DNA of 32,677 nt. Source: Nocardioidaceae bacterium. GTDB taxonomy: Bacteria; Actinomycetota; Actinomycetes; Propionibacteriales; Nocardioidaceae. The stretch lies in assembly GCA_029268205.1 (NCBI GenBank), contig JAJUGK010000009.1, positions 1 through 32,677 of the forward strand, read 5' to 3'. Both the position numbers and the translations under genes were made by a program. Positions 1 through 8,162 of this stretch are shown piece after piece. How positions within the stretch are numbered: the stretch's first letter is position 1; every line of letters begins with the position of its first letter. The notes under the pieces were generated by a model. That model ran no database searches. It worked only from the letters and a program-made list of their open reading frames with translations, and had not been told where the DNA came from.

Positions 1-1
1 C

Positions 2-469
2 AACGACCTGGTCCGCGTCGCTGCCGGTCTGGTCGGCATCGACCCGTCGAGAACCGTGACGCTGCGCGGGGCCCTGCGGCTGATCGCACCGGTGCTGCAC
101 GTGCGCGACGTCCCGGCCGGCAGCCTCGTCGGCTACGGCGAGGGGCACCGCACGCGGCATGCGACCCGGCTCGCGCTGCTCCCGGTGGGCTATGCCGACG
201 GCCTCCCCCACCAGGCCGGCGGCTCCGCGGAGGTGCTGCTCGGGGGTCGTCGCCGTCGCGTCATCGGCTCGGTCTCGATGGACCAGGTCGTCGTCGACCT
301 CGGCCCCCACACCGATACCGACCGGGTCCGGGCCGGTGACGTCGCGATCGTGTTCGGCCCGGGCGACGCGGGCGAGCCCACCGTCGCCGACTGGGCACGC
401 TGGGCGGGCACGTTGCCGCACGCGATCGTCACCGGCCTCGGCCACCGCTCCGCGCGGGTCGTCCGATGA
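2..469 (+). CDS. alr: Alanine racemase, C-terminal part (5' end outside window)
   Basis: PLP-dependent enzyme interconverting L- and D-alanine for peptidoglycan precursors, cytosolic. The reading frame is open from base 2, so the gene begins upstream and the PLP-lysine barrel is not visible. What is seen is the end of the barrel and the C-terminal beta domain: VGYGEG near visible codon 45, which aligns with the catalytic tyrosine segment of the family, then PVGYADG and GSVSMDQVVVDLG, the second-subunit segment (usually CMDQ) that lines the active site. The stop overlaps the next ATG by 4 bases (ATGA), coupling it to the D-Ala-D-Ala ligase, which uses its product. Family assignment is secure. 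Whether the missing N-terminus carries an extra domain cannot be judged. Confidence 0.93.
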   Translation, partial: NDLVRVAAGLVGIDPSRTVTLRGALRLIAPVLHVRDVPAGSLVGYGEGHRTRHATRLALLPVGYADGLPHQAGGSAEVLLGGRRRRVIGSVSMDQVVVDLGPHTDTDRVRAGDVAIVFGPGDAGEPTVADWARWAGTLPHAIVTGLGHRSARVVR

Positions 470-1410
470 GCACGGTGACGGTGGTGGGAGGCGGACGCAG
501 CTGCGAGCACGAGGTCTCGCTCGCCTCGGCCCGGTCGGTCGCCCGAGGGCTGCGCACCGCGGGCTTCGCGGTGCTGGAGCTGACGATCGGGCTGGACGGT
601 CGCTGGTACGAGGACGGCGCGCCACTCGGCGCGAGCGTCGCCAGCAGCCTCGCCGCGGCGCTGCACCGCGCGGAGGGCAGCGTGTGGTTCCCCGTGCTGC
701 ACGGGCCGGACGGCGAGGACGGCACCCTCGCCGCGCTGAGCCGCCTGCACGGCTCACCGTTGGTCGGCTCGGGCGTGGGCGCGGGCGCGATCGCCATGGA
801 CAAATGGACCACCAAGCTCGTGGCCCGGGCCGTCGGCGTCGCGACCGCTCCCGGGGTCGTCGTACGCCGTGGCGAGCCCGTTCCCCGGTGGACGGGCGCG
901 GCCGTGGTGAAGCCGGTCGCCGCGGGGTCGAGCCATGGGGTGTCGCTCGTCGCCGACCCCACGGAGCTGCCTGCGGCGCTCGGGGCGGCCCTCGGGCTCG
1001 ACGACCGGGCCCTCGTCGAGGAGGTGGTGCACGGCCGCGAGATCGACGTCGCCGTCCTGCGTCGGGCCGACGGCACCCTGCTGGTAGCCCCCGCCCTCGA
1101 GATCCTGGGCGGCGGCATCTTCGACACGGCCACGAAGTACGACGGCAGCGCGCGGTTCCAGGTCCCGGCGGATCTCGACCCGGACCTGGCGGACCGGCTC
1201 GAGGCGGCCGCGGTGCGGGTCTTCGAGGCGCTCGGGTGTGCCGGGGTGGCCCGGGTCGACTTCTTCGTCACCGCGACCGGGGACCTCGTGCTCAACGAGG
1301 TCAACACCATGCCGGGCATGACGGAGCACTCACAGGTGCCCCGGATGTTCGCCGCAGCGGGGTGCAGCTACGCGAGCCTGCTCGGCGAGCTGGTCCGGGC
1401 GGCCGCGTGA
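466..1410 (+). CDS. ddl: D-alanine--D-alanine ligase family protein
   Basis: ATP-grasp ligase of 314 residues that joins two D-amino acids, normally D-Ala-D-Ala, for the peptidoglycan stem. Visible landmarks: GGRSCEHEVSL (Glu14 matches E. coli DdlB Glu15), GEDGTL, the AMDKW segment, AAGSSHGVSL in the ATP-grasp fold, TKYDGS (the Lys-Tyr of the omega loop that VanA-type D-Ala-D-Lac ligases lack), ARVDFF and LNEVNTMPGMTEHS. The Lys-Tyr pair favours dipeptide rather than depsipeptide synthesis. Two oddities: the omega region is shorter than in DdlB, and the D-Ala2-pocket Ser-Leu is Ser289-Gln290 here. The ATG overlaps alr by 4 bases, and the stop overlaps the acyltransferase GTG. Linkage to alr suggests joint provision of D-Ala-D-Ala, but a D-Ala-D-X variant is possible. 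Confidence 0.9.
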   Translation: MSTVTVVGGGRSCEHEVSLASARSVARGLRTAGFAVLELTIGLDGRWYEDGAPLGASVASSLAAALHRAEGSVWFPVLHGPDGEDGTLAALSRLHGSPLVGSGVGAGAIAMDKWTTKLVARAVGVATAPGVVVRRGEPVPRWTGAAVVKPVAAGSSHGVSLVADPTELPAALGAALGLDDRALVEEVVHGREIDVAVLRRADGTLLVAPALEILGGGIFDTATKYDGSARFQVPADLDPDLADRLEAAAVRVFEALGCAGVARVDFFVTATGDLVLNEVNTMPGMTEHSQVPRMFAAAGCSYASLLGELVRAAA

Positions 1411-2447
1411 CGGGGCCGCGCAATCCGGCACTGGACCTGCTGCGCGGGCTCGCGGTCGGCCTGGTGCTGCTGCGCCATGCCCTGCCGGCGGTGTTCCCCG
1501 GCGCCGGGGTCGTGGGGATCGTGATGTTCTTCAGCCTCAGCGGCTACCTCATCACCGGACTGCTCACCGCCGACCTCCGGGTCCACGGGCGGGTGCGCTT
1601 CGCGCGCTTCTACCGGCGGCGGGCCCTGCGGCTCGCACCGCCGCTTCTGGTCCTCGTGATCGTCGTGGCGGTGGTGATGATGACCCTCGACCCGCTCGGC
1701 GACCGTTCCGAGACCCTGCGCACGGTGGCGATCGCGCTCACCTGGACCGCCAACCTGCCCCTCGACCAGGGCAGCGCCGCCACCTTCCACCTCTGGACGT
1801 TGGCGACCGAGGAGCAGTTCTACCTGCTGTGGCCCGCGGTGCTGGCGATCGGCGCCGCCCGCGACCGGCTCGGCCTCGCGCTCGGCGTGACGGCTCTCGC
1901 CTGCGTGGGCGCGTGCGTCGCCACCGTCGTGTGGCTGCGCGCGGATCCGGACCTCGCCTACGCGCTGCCCACCAGCTGGGCGCTGTGCTTCGTCGTCGGA
2001 GGCGCCGCCCGGATCCTGCAGGAGCGGGGTTCCCGGCGGTGGTGCCCGCCGCCGGGACTGGTCCTCCTGAGCCTCGTCACGCTCGGGGCACTCGGTGTGG
2101 TTCCCTTGCGGGGCCATGCCGCGACGTACCTGATCGGAGGCCCGCTGATCGCCGTCCTGACCGCGACCTGCATCCTCGCCGCCACCCGCCGTCCGGCCGG
2201 TCCCGTCCTCCCGCGCGTCGCCGCTCCACTCGTGTGGCTGGGGACGGTGTCGTACGCCGCGTACCTGTGGAACTACCCGCTGACCCTGTGGTTACGACCG
2301 GTCGCGGGCGAGGTCGTCGGCGGACTCGCCGCCGCGGCGCTCACCCTGGTCGCCGCCTGCCTGAGCTGGCATCTCGTGGAGCAGCCGGTGCACCGCTGGT
2401 CACGGCGTGCCGGCGCAGCACCCGCCCTCGTGGGAGCCGACCGATGA
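1407..2447 (+). CDS. Acyltransferase-3 (OafA/YrhL-type) membrane protein
   Basis: Integral membrane O-acyltransferase of about 346 residues and roughly ten hydrophobic segments. Proteins of this family move acetyl or other acyl groups onto surface glycans or small molecules. Seen in the sequence: a histidine in the first membrane segment (LLRHALP), VMFFSLSGYLITGLL, FYRRRALRLAPPLL, HLWTLATEEQFYLLWP, SYAAYLWNYPLTLW and a terminal HLVEQPVHRW, all at the usual places. The start is GTG at 1407, overlapping the ligase stop by 4 bases; a much longer open frame upstream in this register is only a shadow of alr/ddl. Context suggests a cell-wall substrate. The membrane half of VanT serine racemases belongs to the same family, but here it is a separate gene. 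Confidence 0.88.
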   Translation: MTGPRNPALDLLRGLAVGLVLLRHALPAVFPGAGVVGIVMFFSLSGYLITGLLTADLRVHGRVRFARFYRRRALRLAPPLLVLVIVVAVVMMTLDPLGDRSETLRTVAIALTWTANLPLDQGSAATFHLWTLATEEQFYLLWPAVLAIGAARDRLGLALGVTALACVGACVATVVWLRADPDLAYALPTSWALCFVVGGAARILQERGSRRWCPPPGLVLLSLVTLGALGVVPLRGHAATYLIGGPLIAVLTATCILAATRRPAGPVLPRVAAPLVWLGTVSYAAYLWNYPLTLWLRPVAGEVVGGLAAAALTLVAACLSWHLVEQPVHRWSRRAGAAPALVGADR

Positions 2448-3706
2448 CAGCGCGTCCGACTCCGACCGAGGTCGTGACGCGCTGGTGGCCCGAGGCGCTG
2501 CTCGTCGTGACCGTGATCCTCGCCGGACTCACCGACGCGACCTACGGCCTGCAGTACTGGGCGCCCTCGAGCGCCGGGCTCGCCACGTCCGTGGTCATGG
2601 CGATCGCGGTGGCGCTGTTCCGGCGCGTGCCCGAGGGCGCCCTCGCCGCAACCTGGCTCGCCGGCCTGCTGTTCGTGCTGCTGCCCGGGTCGGGCATCCC
2701 GACCCCGCTGCTCGGCGCGGCCGCCGTCGCGTACGGGTGCGCTCGCCACGGGTCGCGCGGCGTCGTGTGGGCCAGCGGTCTGTCGATCCCAGCCGCCGGC
2801 CTCGCGGGTGTGCTGGTCGTCCTCGTGCAGCAGGCGGGTCGGTCCGGCATCCTGATGCCGCGCTCGCTCATCGACAGCATCTACGACCTCGTCTATGCCG
2901 CGCCGTTCCCGCTCGAGAAGCCGTTCGTCGTCGTCCTCGTCGCCATCGCCGGCTTCACGGTCCTCGTCGTCCCGTGGCTGACCGGCCTGGCGCTGCGGGC
3001 GCGGGCCGGGCAGGCCGTGGCGGAGCAGGCCCGCGACGAGGCGGAGTCCGAGACCCGCGCCGTCGCCGAGATCGCCGGTCTGCGGGCCGAGCAGGCCCAA
3101 CTCGCCCGCGACGTCCATGACGTCGTCGGGCACTCGCTCGCGGTGATCCTCGCCCAGGCGGAGTCGGCGCAGTTCCTACCCGACGATCGGCTGCCGGAGA
3201 TCCGACAGACGCTCACCCACGTCGCCACCGCGGCCCGCCAGTCGCTGCGCGACGTCCGCGGCGTGCTCGCCAGCACCCGCGACGGCGTACCCCCTCCGCC
3301 GCCCGGCAGCTGGGAGTCCCTGGTCGACGGCGTCCGCGCCACCGGCCAGCAGGTCGACCTCACCCAGGACGGCACCCCCCGCCCGCTCCCGCCGGAGCTC
3401 GAGGTCGTGGCATTCCGCGTGCTGCAGGAGATGCTCACCAATGCGCTCAAGCACGGGGTGCGCGAGGATGCGATCGTGGTGGACGTGCACTGGGCCGACG
3501 ACCTGCGGATCGAGGTCGCCAATGCGACCACCCAACCCGTGCCGGGGGTCGACGGGCAGGGACTGGACGGCATGCGTCGCCGGCTCGACGGGGTCGGGGG
3601 CCGCCTCGACGTACGCCGGCGCGCGCACCCCGACGGCGGCGACGGTCGGCTCCTGCACACGGCGACCGCCTGGGTGCCGGTGCGGGCACGGGAGATCCGG
3701 CGGTGA
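2444..3706 (+). CDS. NarL-family sensor histidine kinase
   Basis: Sensor kinase of 420 residues. The N-terminal ~185 residues hold several hydrophobic segments (about 24-40, 46-62, 69-90, 105-128, 160-182) with little outside them, so the input is probably membrane- or envelope-sensed. A charged coiled stretch (REQ/AEQARDEAESETRAVAE-like) leads to a HisKA_3 dimerisation motif, LARDVHDVVGHS, with the phospho-acceptor His225. The ATPase domain shows the N box QEMLTNALKHG and the G box GQGLDGMRRRL. Its ATG overlaps the acyltransferase stop by 4 bases, and its stop overlaps the regulator GTG by 4, so the pair is translationally coupled to the cell-wall genes upstream. The signal is unknown. Confidence 0.92.
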   Translation: MTARPTPTEVVTRWWPEALLVVTVILAGLTDATYGLQYWAPSSAGLATSVVMAIAVALFRRVPEGALAATWLAGLLFVLLPGSGIPTPLLGAAAVAYGCARHGSRGVVWASGLSIPAAGLAGVLVVLVQQAGRSGILMPRSLIDSIYDLVYAAPFPLEKPFVVVLVAIAGFTVLVVPWLTGLALRARAGQAVAEQARDEAESETRAVAEIAGLRAEQAQLARDVHDVVGHSLAVILAQAESAQFLPDDRLPEIRQTLTHVATAARQSLRDVRGVLASTRDGVPPPPPGSWESLVDGVRATGQQVDLTQDGTPRPLPPELEVVAFRVLQEMLTNALKHGVREDAIVVDVHWADDLRIEVANATTQPVPGVDGQGLDGMRRRLDGVGGRLDVRRRAHPDGGDGRLLHTATAWVPVRAREIRR

Positions 3707-4386
3707 GCGCGACGCCCGCCCCACCCATCCGGGTCCTGCTCGTCGACGACCAGGAGCTCTTCCGGGCCGGCGTGCGCACGATCATCGACGCCCAGCCCGA
3801 CCTGGAGGTCGTCGGCGAGGCCGGTGACGGCGACCAGGCGGTGCGACTCGTCGCCGACCTCGAGCCCGACGTCGTCCTCATGGACCTGCGCATGCCCGAG
3901 CTCGACGGGGTCGAGGCGACGCGGCGGATCTTCGCGCCCGAGCGGGTCCGCGCGCGCAGCCGGCCGGTGCGCGTCGTCGTCCTCACGACCTTCGACCTCG
4001 ACGAGCGCGCCGCGACCGCGATCCGACACGGCGCCAGCGGGTTCCTGCTCAAGGACGCCACCCCCGCCCAGCTCACCGACGCCGTCCGCACCGTCCACGG
4101 CGGCAACGCCGTGCTGGCGCCCAACGACCTGACGACCCTCCTCGAGGGCGAGTTCCGCACCAGTCGACCGCTGCCACCGGCCTACGACCGGCTCACCGAC
4201 AAGGAGCGGGAGGTACTCCTCGGGGTCGCGCGGGGTGACTCCAACGCCGAGATCGCCGCGTCGCTCTTCGTCAGCGAGTCGACGGTGAAGACCCACCTGG
4301 GTCAGGTGCTGCGCAAACTCGGCCTGCGCGACCGCGTACAGGTGGCGGTCTTCGCCCACGCCCACGGTCTGGTCACGGAGAGCTGA
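3703..4386 (+). CDS. NarL/LuxR-family response regulator
   Basis: Partner of the kinase just upstream, 227 residues. The receiver domain (about 7-130) shows the acidic pair in LLVDDQELF, the phosphorylation site Asp61 in VLMDLRMPELDG, the switch Thr in VLTTFD and Lys117 in LLKDA. The C-terminal LuxR-type helix-turn-helix (about 163-220) reads LTDKEREVLLGVARG, then SNAEIAASLFVSESTVKTHL. GTG is taken as start because it overlaps the kinase stop (GTGA) and puts the receiver at the correct distance. It ends only 16 bases from the convergent purE stop. Targets are unknown; an effect on the D-Ala genes in the same transcript is an inference from linkage. Confidence 0.93.
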   Translation: MSATPAPPIRVLLVDDQELFRAGVRTIIDAQPDLEVVGEAGDGDQAVRLVADLEPDVVLMDLRMPELDGVEATRRIFAPERVRARSRPVRVVVLTTFDLDERAATAIRHGASGFLLKDATPAQLTDAVRTVHGGNAVLAPNDLTTLLEGEFRTSRPLPPAYDRLTDKEREVLLGVARGDSNAEIAASLFVSESTVKTHLGQVLRKLGLRDRVQVAVFAHAHGLVTES

Positions 4387-4402
4387 GCTCGGTCCCTGCC
4401 GC

Positions 4403-4936
4403 TCAGGCGAAACCGACGGTGCGCGTCTGAGCGCCGCGCACGACCTCGCCCTTGGCGTACGCCGCCTGCCGCAGCGACTCCTGGAAATCCACCATCCGCT
4501 CCTGCAGCGCGGGGTCGGTGGCCGCGAGGATGCGCACGGCGAGCAGGCCGGCGTTGCGGGCGTTGCCGACGGCCACCGTCGCGACCGGGACCCCGGCCGG
4601 CATCTGCACGATCGAGAGCAACGAGTCCATCCCGTCGAGGTGCTTGAGCGGCACGGGCACGCCGATGACCGGCAGCGGCGTCACCGCGGCCAGCATGCCG
4701 GGCAGGTGCGCGGCGCCGCCGGCTCCGGCGATGATCACCGCCAGTCCGCGACCCGCGGCGTCCTTGCCGTAGGCGAGCATCTCCTCGGGCATCCGGTGCG
4801 CCGAGACGACATCGGCCTCGTAGCCGATGCCGAACTCCGCCAGCGCCTCGGCCGCCGCCCGCATCACCGGCCAGTCGGAGTCGGACCCCATCACGATGCC
4901 GACCCGCACCGCGTCGGTCGCCTGCTGCTCGCTCAT
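4403..4936 (-). CDS. purE: N5-carboxyaminoimidazole ribonucleotide mutase PurE
   Basis: Class I PurE of 177 residues. It rearranges N5-CAIR, made by PurK, to CAIR in de novo purine synthesis; cytosolic and usually an octamer. Seen: [12 protein letters not shown] with the phosphate-binding loop, [11 protein letters not shown] with the catalytic histidine, [14 protein letters not shown] and [19 protein letters not shown], all canonical. The ATG at 4936 overlaps the purK stop by 4 bases, so the two are translationally coupled; a longer frame upstream is out of frame with purK and is only a shadow. It is the last gene of the minus-strand run and converges on the response regulator gene. Confidence 0.96.
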   Translation of the reverse strand: MSEQQATDAVRVGIVMGSDSDWPVMRAAAEALAEFGIGYEADVVSAHRMPEEMLAYGKDAAGRGLAVIIAGAGGAAHLPGMLAAVTPLPVIGVPVPLKHLDGMDSLLSIVQMPAGVPVATVAVGNARNAGLLAVRILAATDPALQERMVDFQESLRQAAYAKGEVVRGAQTRTVGFA

Positions 4937-6135
4937 TCGCTGTCCTCTCCGAGGTCGCCGCGGAACCAGGCCGCCGCGTGCCGGGCGCGCTCGAGGACCT
5001 CGTCGAGGTCCTCGCCGTACGCGTTGACGTGCCCCACCTTGCGGCCCGGACGCACGTCCTTGCCGTAGAGGTGCACCCGCAGTCGCGGGTCGCGGGCGAG
5101 GGCGTGCGGGTAGCCGGCGTAGAGGCTGCCGACCTCCGCCTCCCCGCCCAGGATGTTGACCATCACGGTCCAGGGGGCGCGCGGTCGGGGGTCGCCGAGC
5201 GGCAGGTCGAGCACCGCCCGCAGGTGGTTCTCGAACTGGCTGGTGACCGCGCCGTCCTGCGACCAGTGCCCGGTGTTGTGGGGCCGCATGGCCAGTTCGT
5301 TGACGAGCACCCCTCCGGCGCCGGTCGCCGGGTCGACGGTCTCGAACAGCTCGACGGCGAGGATGCCGGTCACGTCGAGCTCGGCGGCGACCCGCAGCGC
5401 GATCTGCTGGGCCTCGTGGGCCAGGTCGGGGTCGAGGTCCGGGGCGGGCGCGATCACCTCGTGGCAGATGCCGTCGAGCTGGGTGGTCTGCACCACGGGG
5501 TACGCCGCCGCCTGGCCGGACGGCGAGCGGGCGACCAGCGCGGAGAGCTCGCGGGTGAAGTCGACCTTCTCCTCCGCCAGCACCTCGACGCCGGCGGCCG
5601 TCGCGGCGGCGAACGCCTCGGCCGACCCCTCCGCCGAGCCGACGACCCACACGCCCTTGCCGTCGTACCCGCCGCGGGTGGTCTTGAGCACGACCGGGAA
5701 CCCGCCGACGTCGGTGGCGAACGCCTCGACGTCGGCCGGCGAGGCGACCACGACGTGCCGCGGGCAGGGGACGTCCATCGCGGTGAGCCGCGCCCGCATC
5801 ACGGCCTTGTCCTGCGCGTGCACGAGCGCACCCGGGCCGGGTCGGCAGGCGACCCCGTCGGCCTCGAGCGCCCGCAGGTGCTCGGTCGGGACGTGCTCGT
5901 GGTCGAAGGTGACCACCGCGCACCCGGCGGTCGCGGTCCGCAGGGTGGCGAGGTCGCGGTAGTCGCCGACGGTGTGGTCGACGACGACCTGCGCCGCCGA
6001 GACGCCCGGCCCCTCGGCGAGCAGGCGCAGCGGCACCCCCAGCGCGATCGCCGGCTGGGCGAGCATCCGGGCGAGCTGGCCGCCGCCGATGACGGCCACC
6101 CGGGGGGTGGGAACAGGGGAAGGCGCCGCGGACAC
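4933..6135 (-). CDS. purK: 5-(carboxyamino)imidazole ribonucleotide synthase PurK
   Basis: ATP-grasp enzyme of 400 residues that carboxylates aminoimidazole ribonucleotide with bicarbonate and ATP, feeding PurE. The N-terminal Rossmann-like part begins at [17 protein letters not shown]. The ATP-grasp core shows [20 protein letters not shown], then [16 protein letters not shown] and [16 protein letters not shown], all hallmark PurK stretches. The start is GTG at 6135. A -10-like box TAGGCT (minus strand) ends 7 bases upstream, so a leaderless transcript is plausible. The stop overlaps purE. The winged-helix gene ends 34 bases upstream on the same strand. Confidence 0.96.
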   Translation of the reverse strand: MSAAPSPVPTPRVAVIGGGQLARMLAQPAIALGVPLRLLAEGPGVSAAQVVVDHTVGDYRDLATLRTATAGCAVVTFDHEHVPTEHLRALEADGVACRPGPGALVHAQDKAVMRARLTAMDVPCPRHVVVASPADVEAFATDVGGFPVVLKTTRGGYDGKGVWVVGSAEGSAEAFAAATAAGVEVLAEEKVDFTRELSALVARSPSGQAAAYPVVQTTQLDGICHEVIAPAPDLDPDLAHEAQQIALRVAAELDVTGILAVELFETVDPATGAGGVLVNELAMRPHNTGHWSQDGAVTSQFENHLRAVLDLPLGDPRPRAPWTVMVNILGGEAEVGSLYAGYPHALARDPRLRVHLYGKDVRPGRKVGHVNAYGEDLDEVLERARHAAAWFRGDLGEDSE

Positions 6136-6142
6136 GGACGGC

Positions 6143-6148
6143 AGCCTA
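6143..6148 (-). promoter_or_regulatory. Candidate -10 box of purK (leaderless)
   Basis: On the minus strand TAGGCT lies exactly 7 bases before the purK GTG. This fits the TANNNT -10 of actinobacterial vegetative promoters with transcription starting at or next to the start codon. There is no good Shine-Dalgarno sequence between it and the GTG. It would give purKE its own promoter inside the minus-strand gene run. Confidence 0.45.
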
Positions 6149-6169
6149 GTGCCGGGCCCCCGACCGGGG

Positions 6170-6520
6170 TCAGGCGTGTCCGGCGACGCTGGCCGACGGG
6201 GCGGCGTCGTCGCCCACCGGCGCCGCGAGCTCGAAGCGCAGGCCGCGGCCGCGCACCGTGGTGATCAGCTGGGGTCGCCGGGGGTCGTCGCCGAGCTTGC
6301 GGCGCAGCCAGCCCAGGTGCACGTCGATCGTCTTCGACGAGGTCCAGAACGTCGTCTGCCAGACCTCGCTCATCAACTCGGCCCGGGAGACGATCCGACC
6401 GGCGCGCTGGATCAGGGCGGCGAGGAGGTCGAACTCCTTGCGCGCGAGCCTCACCTCGACTCCCCCACGCCAGCACCGCCGGGCCTCGAGGTCGACCGCG
6501 ACGTCCTGGACGGTCACCAC
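6170..6520 (-). CDS. Stand-alone OmpR/PhoB-type winged-helix protein
   Basis: A 116-residue protein that is almost entirely the DNA-binding half of an OmpR-type regulator, with no receiver domain. The fold is visible in order: a short beta sheet (VTVQDVAVDLEARRCWRGG), LARKEFDLLAALIQRAGRIV, the turn SRAELMSEVW, recognition helix TIDVHLGWLRRKLGDD and the wing ITTVRGRGLRFEL. The start is GTG at 6520 (a second GTG codon follows directly); GATACT lies 6 bases upstream as a weak -10. With no receiver it cannot be switched by phosphorylation. It sits between an adenylate cyclase and purK on the same strand. Its targets are unknown. Confidence 0.85.
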   Translation of the reverse strand: MVTVQDVAVDLEARRCWRGGVEVRLARKEFDLLAALIQRAGRIVSRAELMSEVWQTTFWTSSKTIDVHLGWLRRKLGDDPRRPQLITTVRGRGLRFELAAPVGDDAAPSASVAGHA

Positions 6521-6552
6521 CGGGTCAGTATCGGGCCATCCGGGCCCCCATC

Positions 6553-6565
6553 CGCCGAAGCGGCG
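6553..6565. repeat. Short inverted repeat in the cyclase / winged-helix spacer
   Basis: In the 102-base spacer, CGCCG and CGGCG flank AAG, a perfect 5+5 hairpin downstream of the cyclase stop on the minus strand. It is short and has no T tract. It might be a weak terminator or nothing. Nothing else clear was seen in the spacer. Confidence 0.2.
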
Positions 6566-6622
6566 CCATACCCCCCGAAATGACTACGCCGACATGGCCC
6601 GAACAGGCCAGGAACCACGCGC

Positions 6623-7627
6623 TCAACGCACCCGGCGGACGGCGACGGGCTCCACGACGCCGAAGCCGCGCAGCGGCCGCGCCGGCAGCGTCCGACTGGA
6701 GAACAGGTCGCCGGGGAGCACCGCGGCGGTGTCGGGGGCGACGATCACCCGGTTGCGCCGCGCGACGGCGGTCAACCGGGCCGCCAGGTTGACCGGCGGG
6801 CCGAACACGTCGCCCAGCCGCTGGGTGACGGTGCCGGAGGCCAGGCCGACGCGCACGTCGGGCAGCCGCTTGTCGCGGCCGATCACCTGGACGATGTCCT
6901 CGGCGATGTGGACGCCGGTGACCGGGTCCTCGGCGACGAAGAGCACCGAGTCGCCGATGCTCTTGATCACTCGGCCGCGCCGGCTGGCGACCACGTCGGT
7001 GCAGCGCGTCTCGAACACCTCGACCAGGTCGCCGATCTCGTCCTGGTTGAGCTGGTTCGACAGCGCGGTGAAGCCGACCAGGTCGGCGAAGCCGACGGTG
7101 ACCTCGGCGAGGTGCAACTCGCTGCCCGGGGTCTCCAGCGCCTCCAGCCGGCCGACGGCCACAGCGAGATGGCGCCGCCAGGCGTAGACCAGCAGTTCCT
7201 CGAAGGTGGGGCCGACGCGCTCGACCAGGTCGAGCGCGCCCTCGACCAGCTGCTCGGGTCCGCGCTGGAGCCGGCCGAGCTCCTCGACCCGGGTGCTCAG
7301 CGTCGCGACCTGCCAGTCGGCGAGCTTGCCCATCGTCTGGCCCAGGGCCCGGGTCAGCTGGACGGCGGTGTCGAGGTCGATCAGGTCGTCGCCGACGGCG
7401 GCGGTGATCAGCCCGAGCGCCTGGGCGTCGGCGGCCGAGAACGCCGCCTCGTCGCCGGCGTCGGGGAAGCCGAGCGCCCGCCACAGCCGGCGCGCGACGG
7501 TCTCGTCGACACCGGCAGCCGCGGCGACCTCGCCGCTGGTGAGCGCGGTCCCGCTCTCCCCGAGCCCGAGGATCGCCCGGGCCAGCTGATCGCGGGTCGA
7601 CGGGCGGGATTGGTCGGCAGCAGCCAT
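6623..7627 (-). CDS. Class III adenylate/guanylate cyclase with N-terminal regulatory helices
   Basis: Predicted cyclic-nucleotide synthase of 334 residues, soluble (no membrane segment). The catalytic domain (about 172-330) has a full set of residues: metal-binding Asp182 (FADLVGFT) and Asp226 (SIGDSVLFV), base-selecting Lys222 (VIKSIGD) and Asp273 (GDVFGPPVN), and transition-state residues Asn280 and Arg284 (VNLAARL). Lys plus Asp at the selection positions favour ATP. The first ~165 residues include a helix-turn-helix-like segment (LTSGEVAAAAGVDETVARRL, about 30-49), resembling the regulatory N-terminus of mycobacterial Rv2212-type cyclases. The ATG is 4 bases after the PH gene stop, so the two are co-transcribed. 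The signal is unknown. Confidence 0.9.
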   Translation of the reverse strand: MAAADQSRPSTRDQLARAILGLGESGTALTSGEVAAAAGVDETVARRLWRALGFPDAGDEAAFSAADAQALGLITAAVGDDLIDLDTAVQLTRALGQTMGKLADWQVATLSTRVEELGRLQRGPEQLVEGALDLVERVGPTFEELLVYAWRRHLAVAVGRLEALETPGSELHLAEVTVGFADLVGFTALSNQLNQDEIGDLVEVFETRCTDVVASRRGRVIKSIGDSVLFVAEDPVTGVHIAEDIVQVIGRDKRLPDVRVGLASGTVTQRLGDVFGPPVNLAARLTAVARRNRVIVAPDTAAVLPGDLFSSRTLPARPLRGFGVVEPVAVRRVR

Positions 7628-7631
7628 CGGC

Positions 7632-8144
7632 CTAGGTGCCGTCGTCGGCGCGGTCGCCGCTCGAGAGCCGGTGCAGCTCCTCGGCCACGCGCATCTGGAC
7701 CCGCTCGACCTGGGGGATGTCGTGCAGTTCCACCGACCCGGCCTCGCTGGCGTCGCTGACCACGAGGGTGCCGCACCGGAAGATCCGGTCGACCACGCCG
7801 ATGTCGAAGTCGACGCCGCTGATCCGGTTCAGCGGGATCGTGCGGCCCTTGCGCGCGATGAAGCCGGCGCGGGCGATGAACCGCCGGTTGGTGAAGGTGT
7901 AGGTCGTGGTGAGCCAGGTGACCAGCGGCCGCAGGAAGCACCAGATCAGCAGCAGCGCCGCCACCACCCAGATCGCCCACAGCACGGGGGTCCGCGGGTC
8001 ACCGCTCGGCAGGGTCGAGGCGAACCCGGCCACCGCAAGGACGATCACGGCGACCAGCGTGGGCAGGATCATCGCCTTCACGTGGGTGCGCGTGGTGACG
8101 ACGATCGACTCGCCCTCGTTCAACAGGCGCTGCGGAAAGGACAC
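7632..8144 (-). CDS. PH-domain (bPH2/YdbS-like) membrane protein
   Basis: A 170-residue membrane protein. After an N-terminal segment (LLNEGESIVVTTRTHVKAM) come two hydrophobic helices (about 24-44 and 54-80), then a cytosolic bacterial PH domain: YTFTNRRFIARAGFIARKGR, then IPLNRISGVDFDIGVVDRIFRCGTL in two stretches, typical of the family. The function is not established. Homologues sit beside birA in mycobacteria (Rv3278c position), and here birA is likewise its upstream neighbour, 18 bases away. GTG start at 8144. The stop lies 4 bases before the cyclase ATG. Confidence 0.87.
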   Translation of the reverse strand: MSFPQRLLNEGESIVVTTRTHVKAMILPTLVAVIVLAVAGFASTLPSGDPRTPVLWAIWVVAALLLIWCFLRPLVTWLTTTYTFTNRRFIARAGFIARKGRTIPLNRISGVDFDIGVVDRIFRCGTLVVSDASEAGSVELHDIPQVERVQMRVAEELHRLSSGDRADDGT

Positions 8145-8162
8145 CCGCGCATCATGGCACGG

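Noticed and set aside
159-1406. Long plus-strand open frame running into the acyltransferase gene
   Set aside because: It is Arg/Gly-rich shadow coding over alr and ddl; the acyltransferase homology begins only after GTG 1407.
2-4386. Vancomycin-resistance (van) gene cluster
   Set aside because: No vanH, vanX or vanY, the ligase keeps the Lys-Tyr pair missing from VanA-type enzymes, and the regulator is NarL-type rather than VanR-type. Kept only as a loose architectural parallel.
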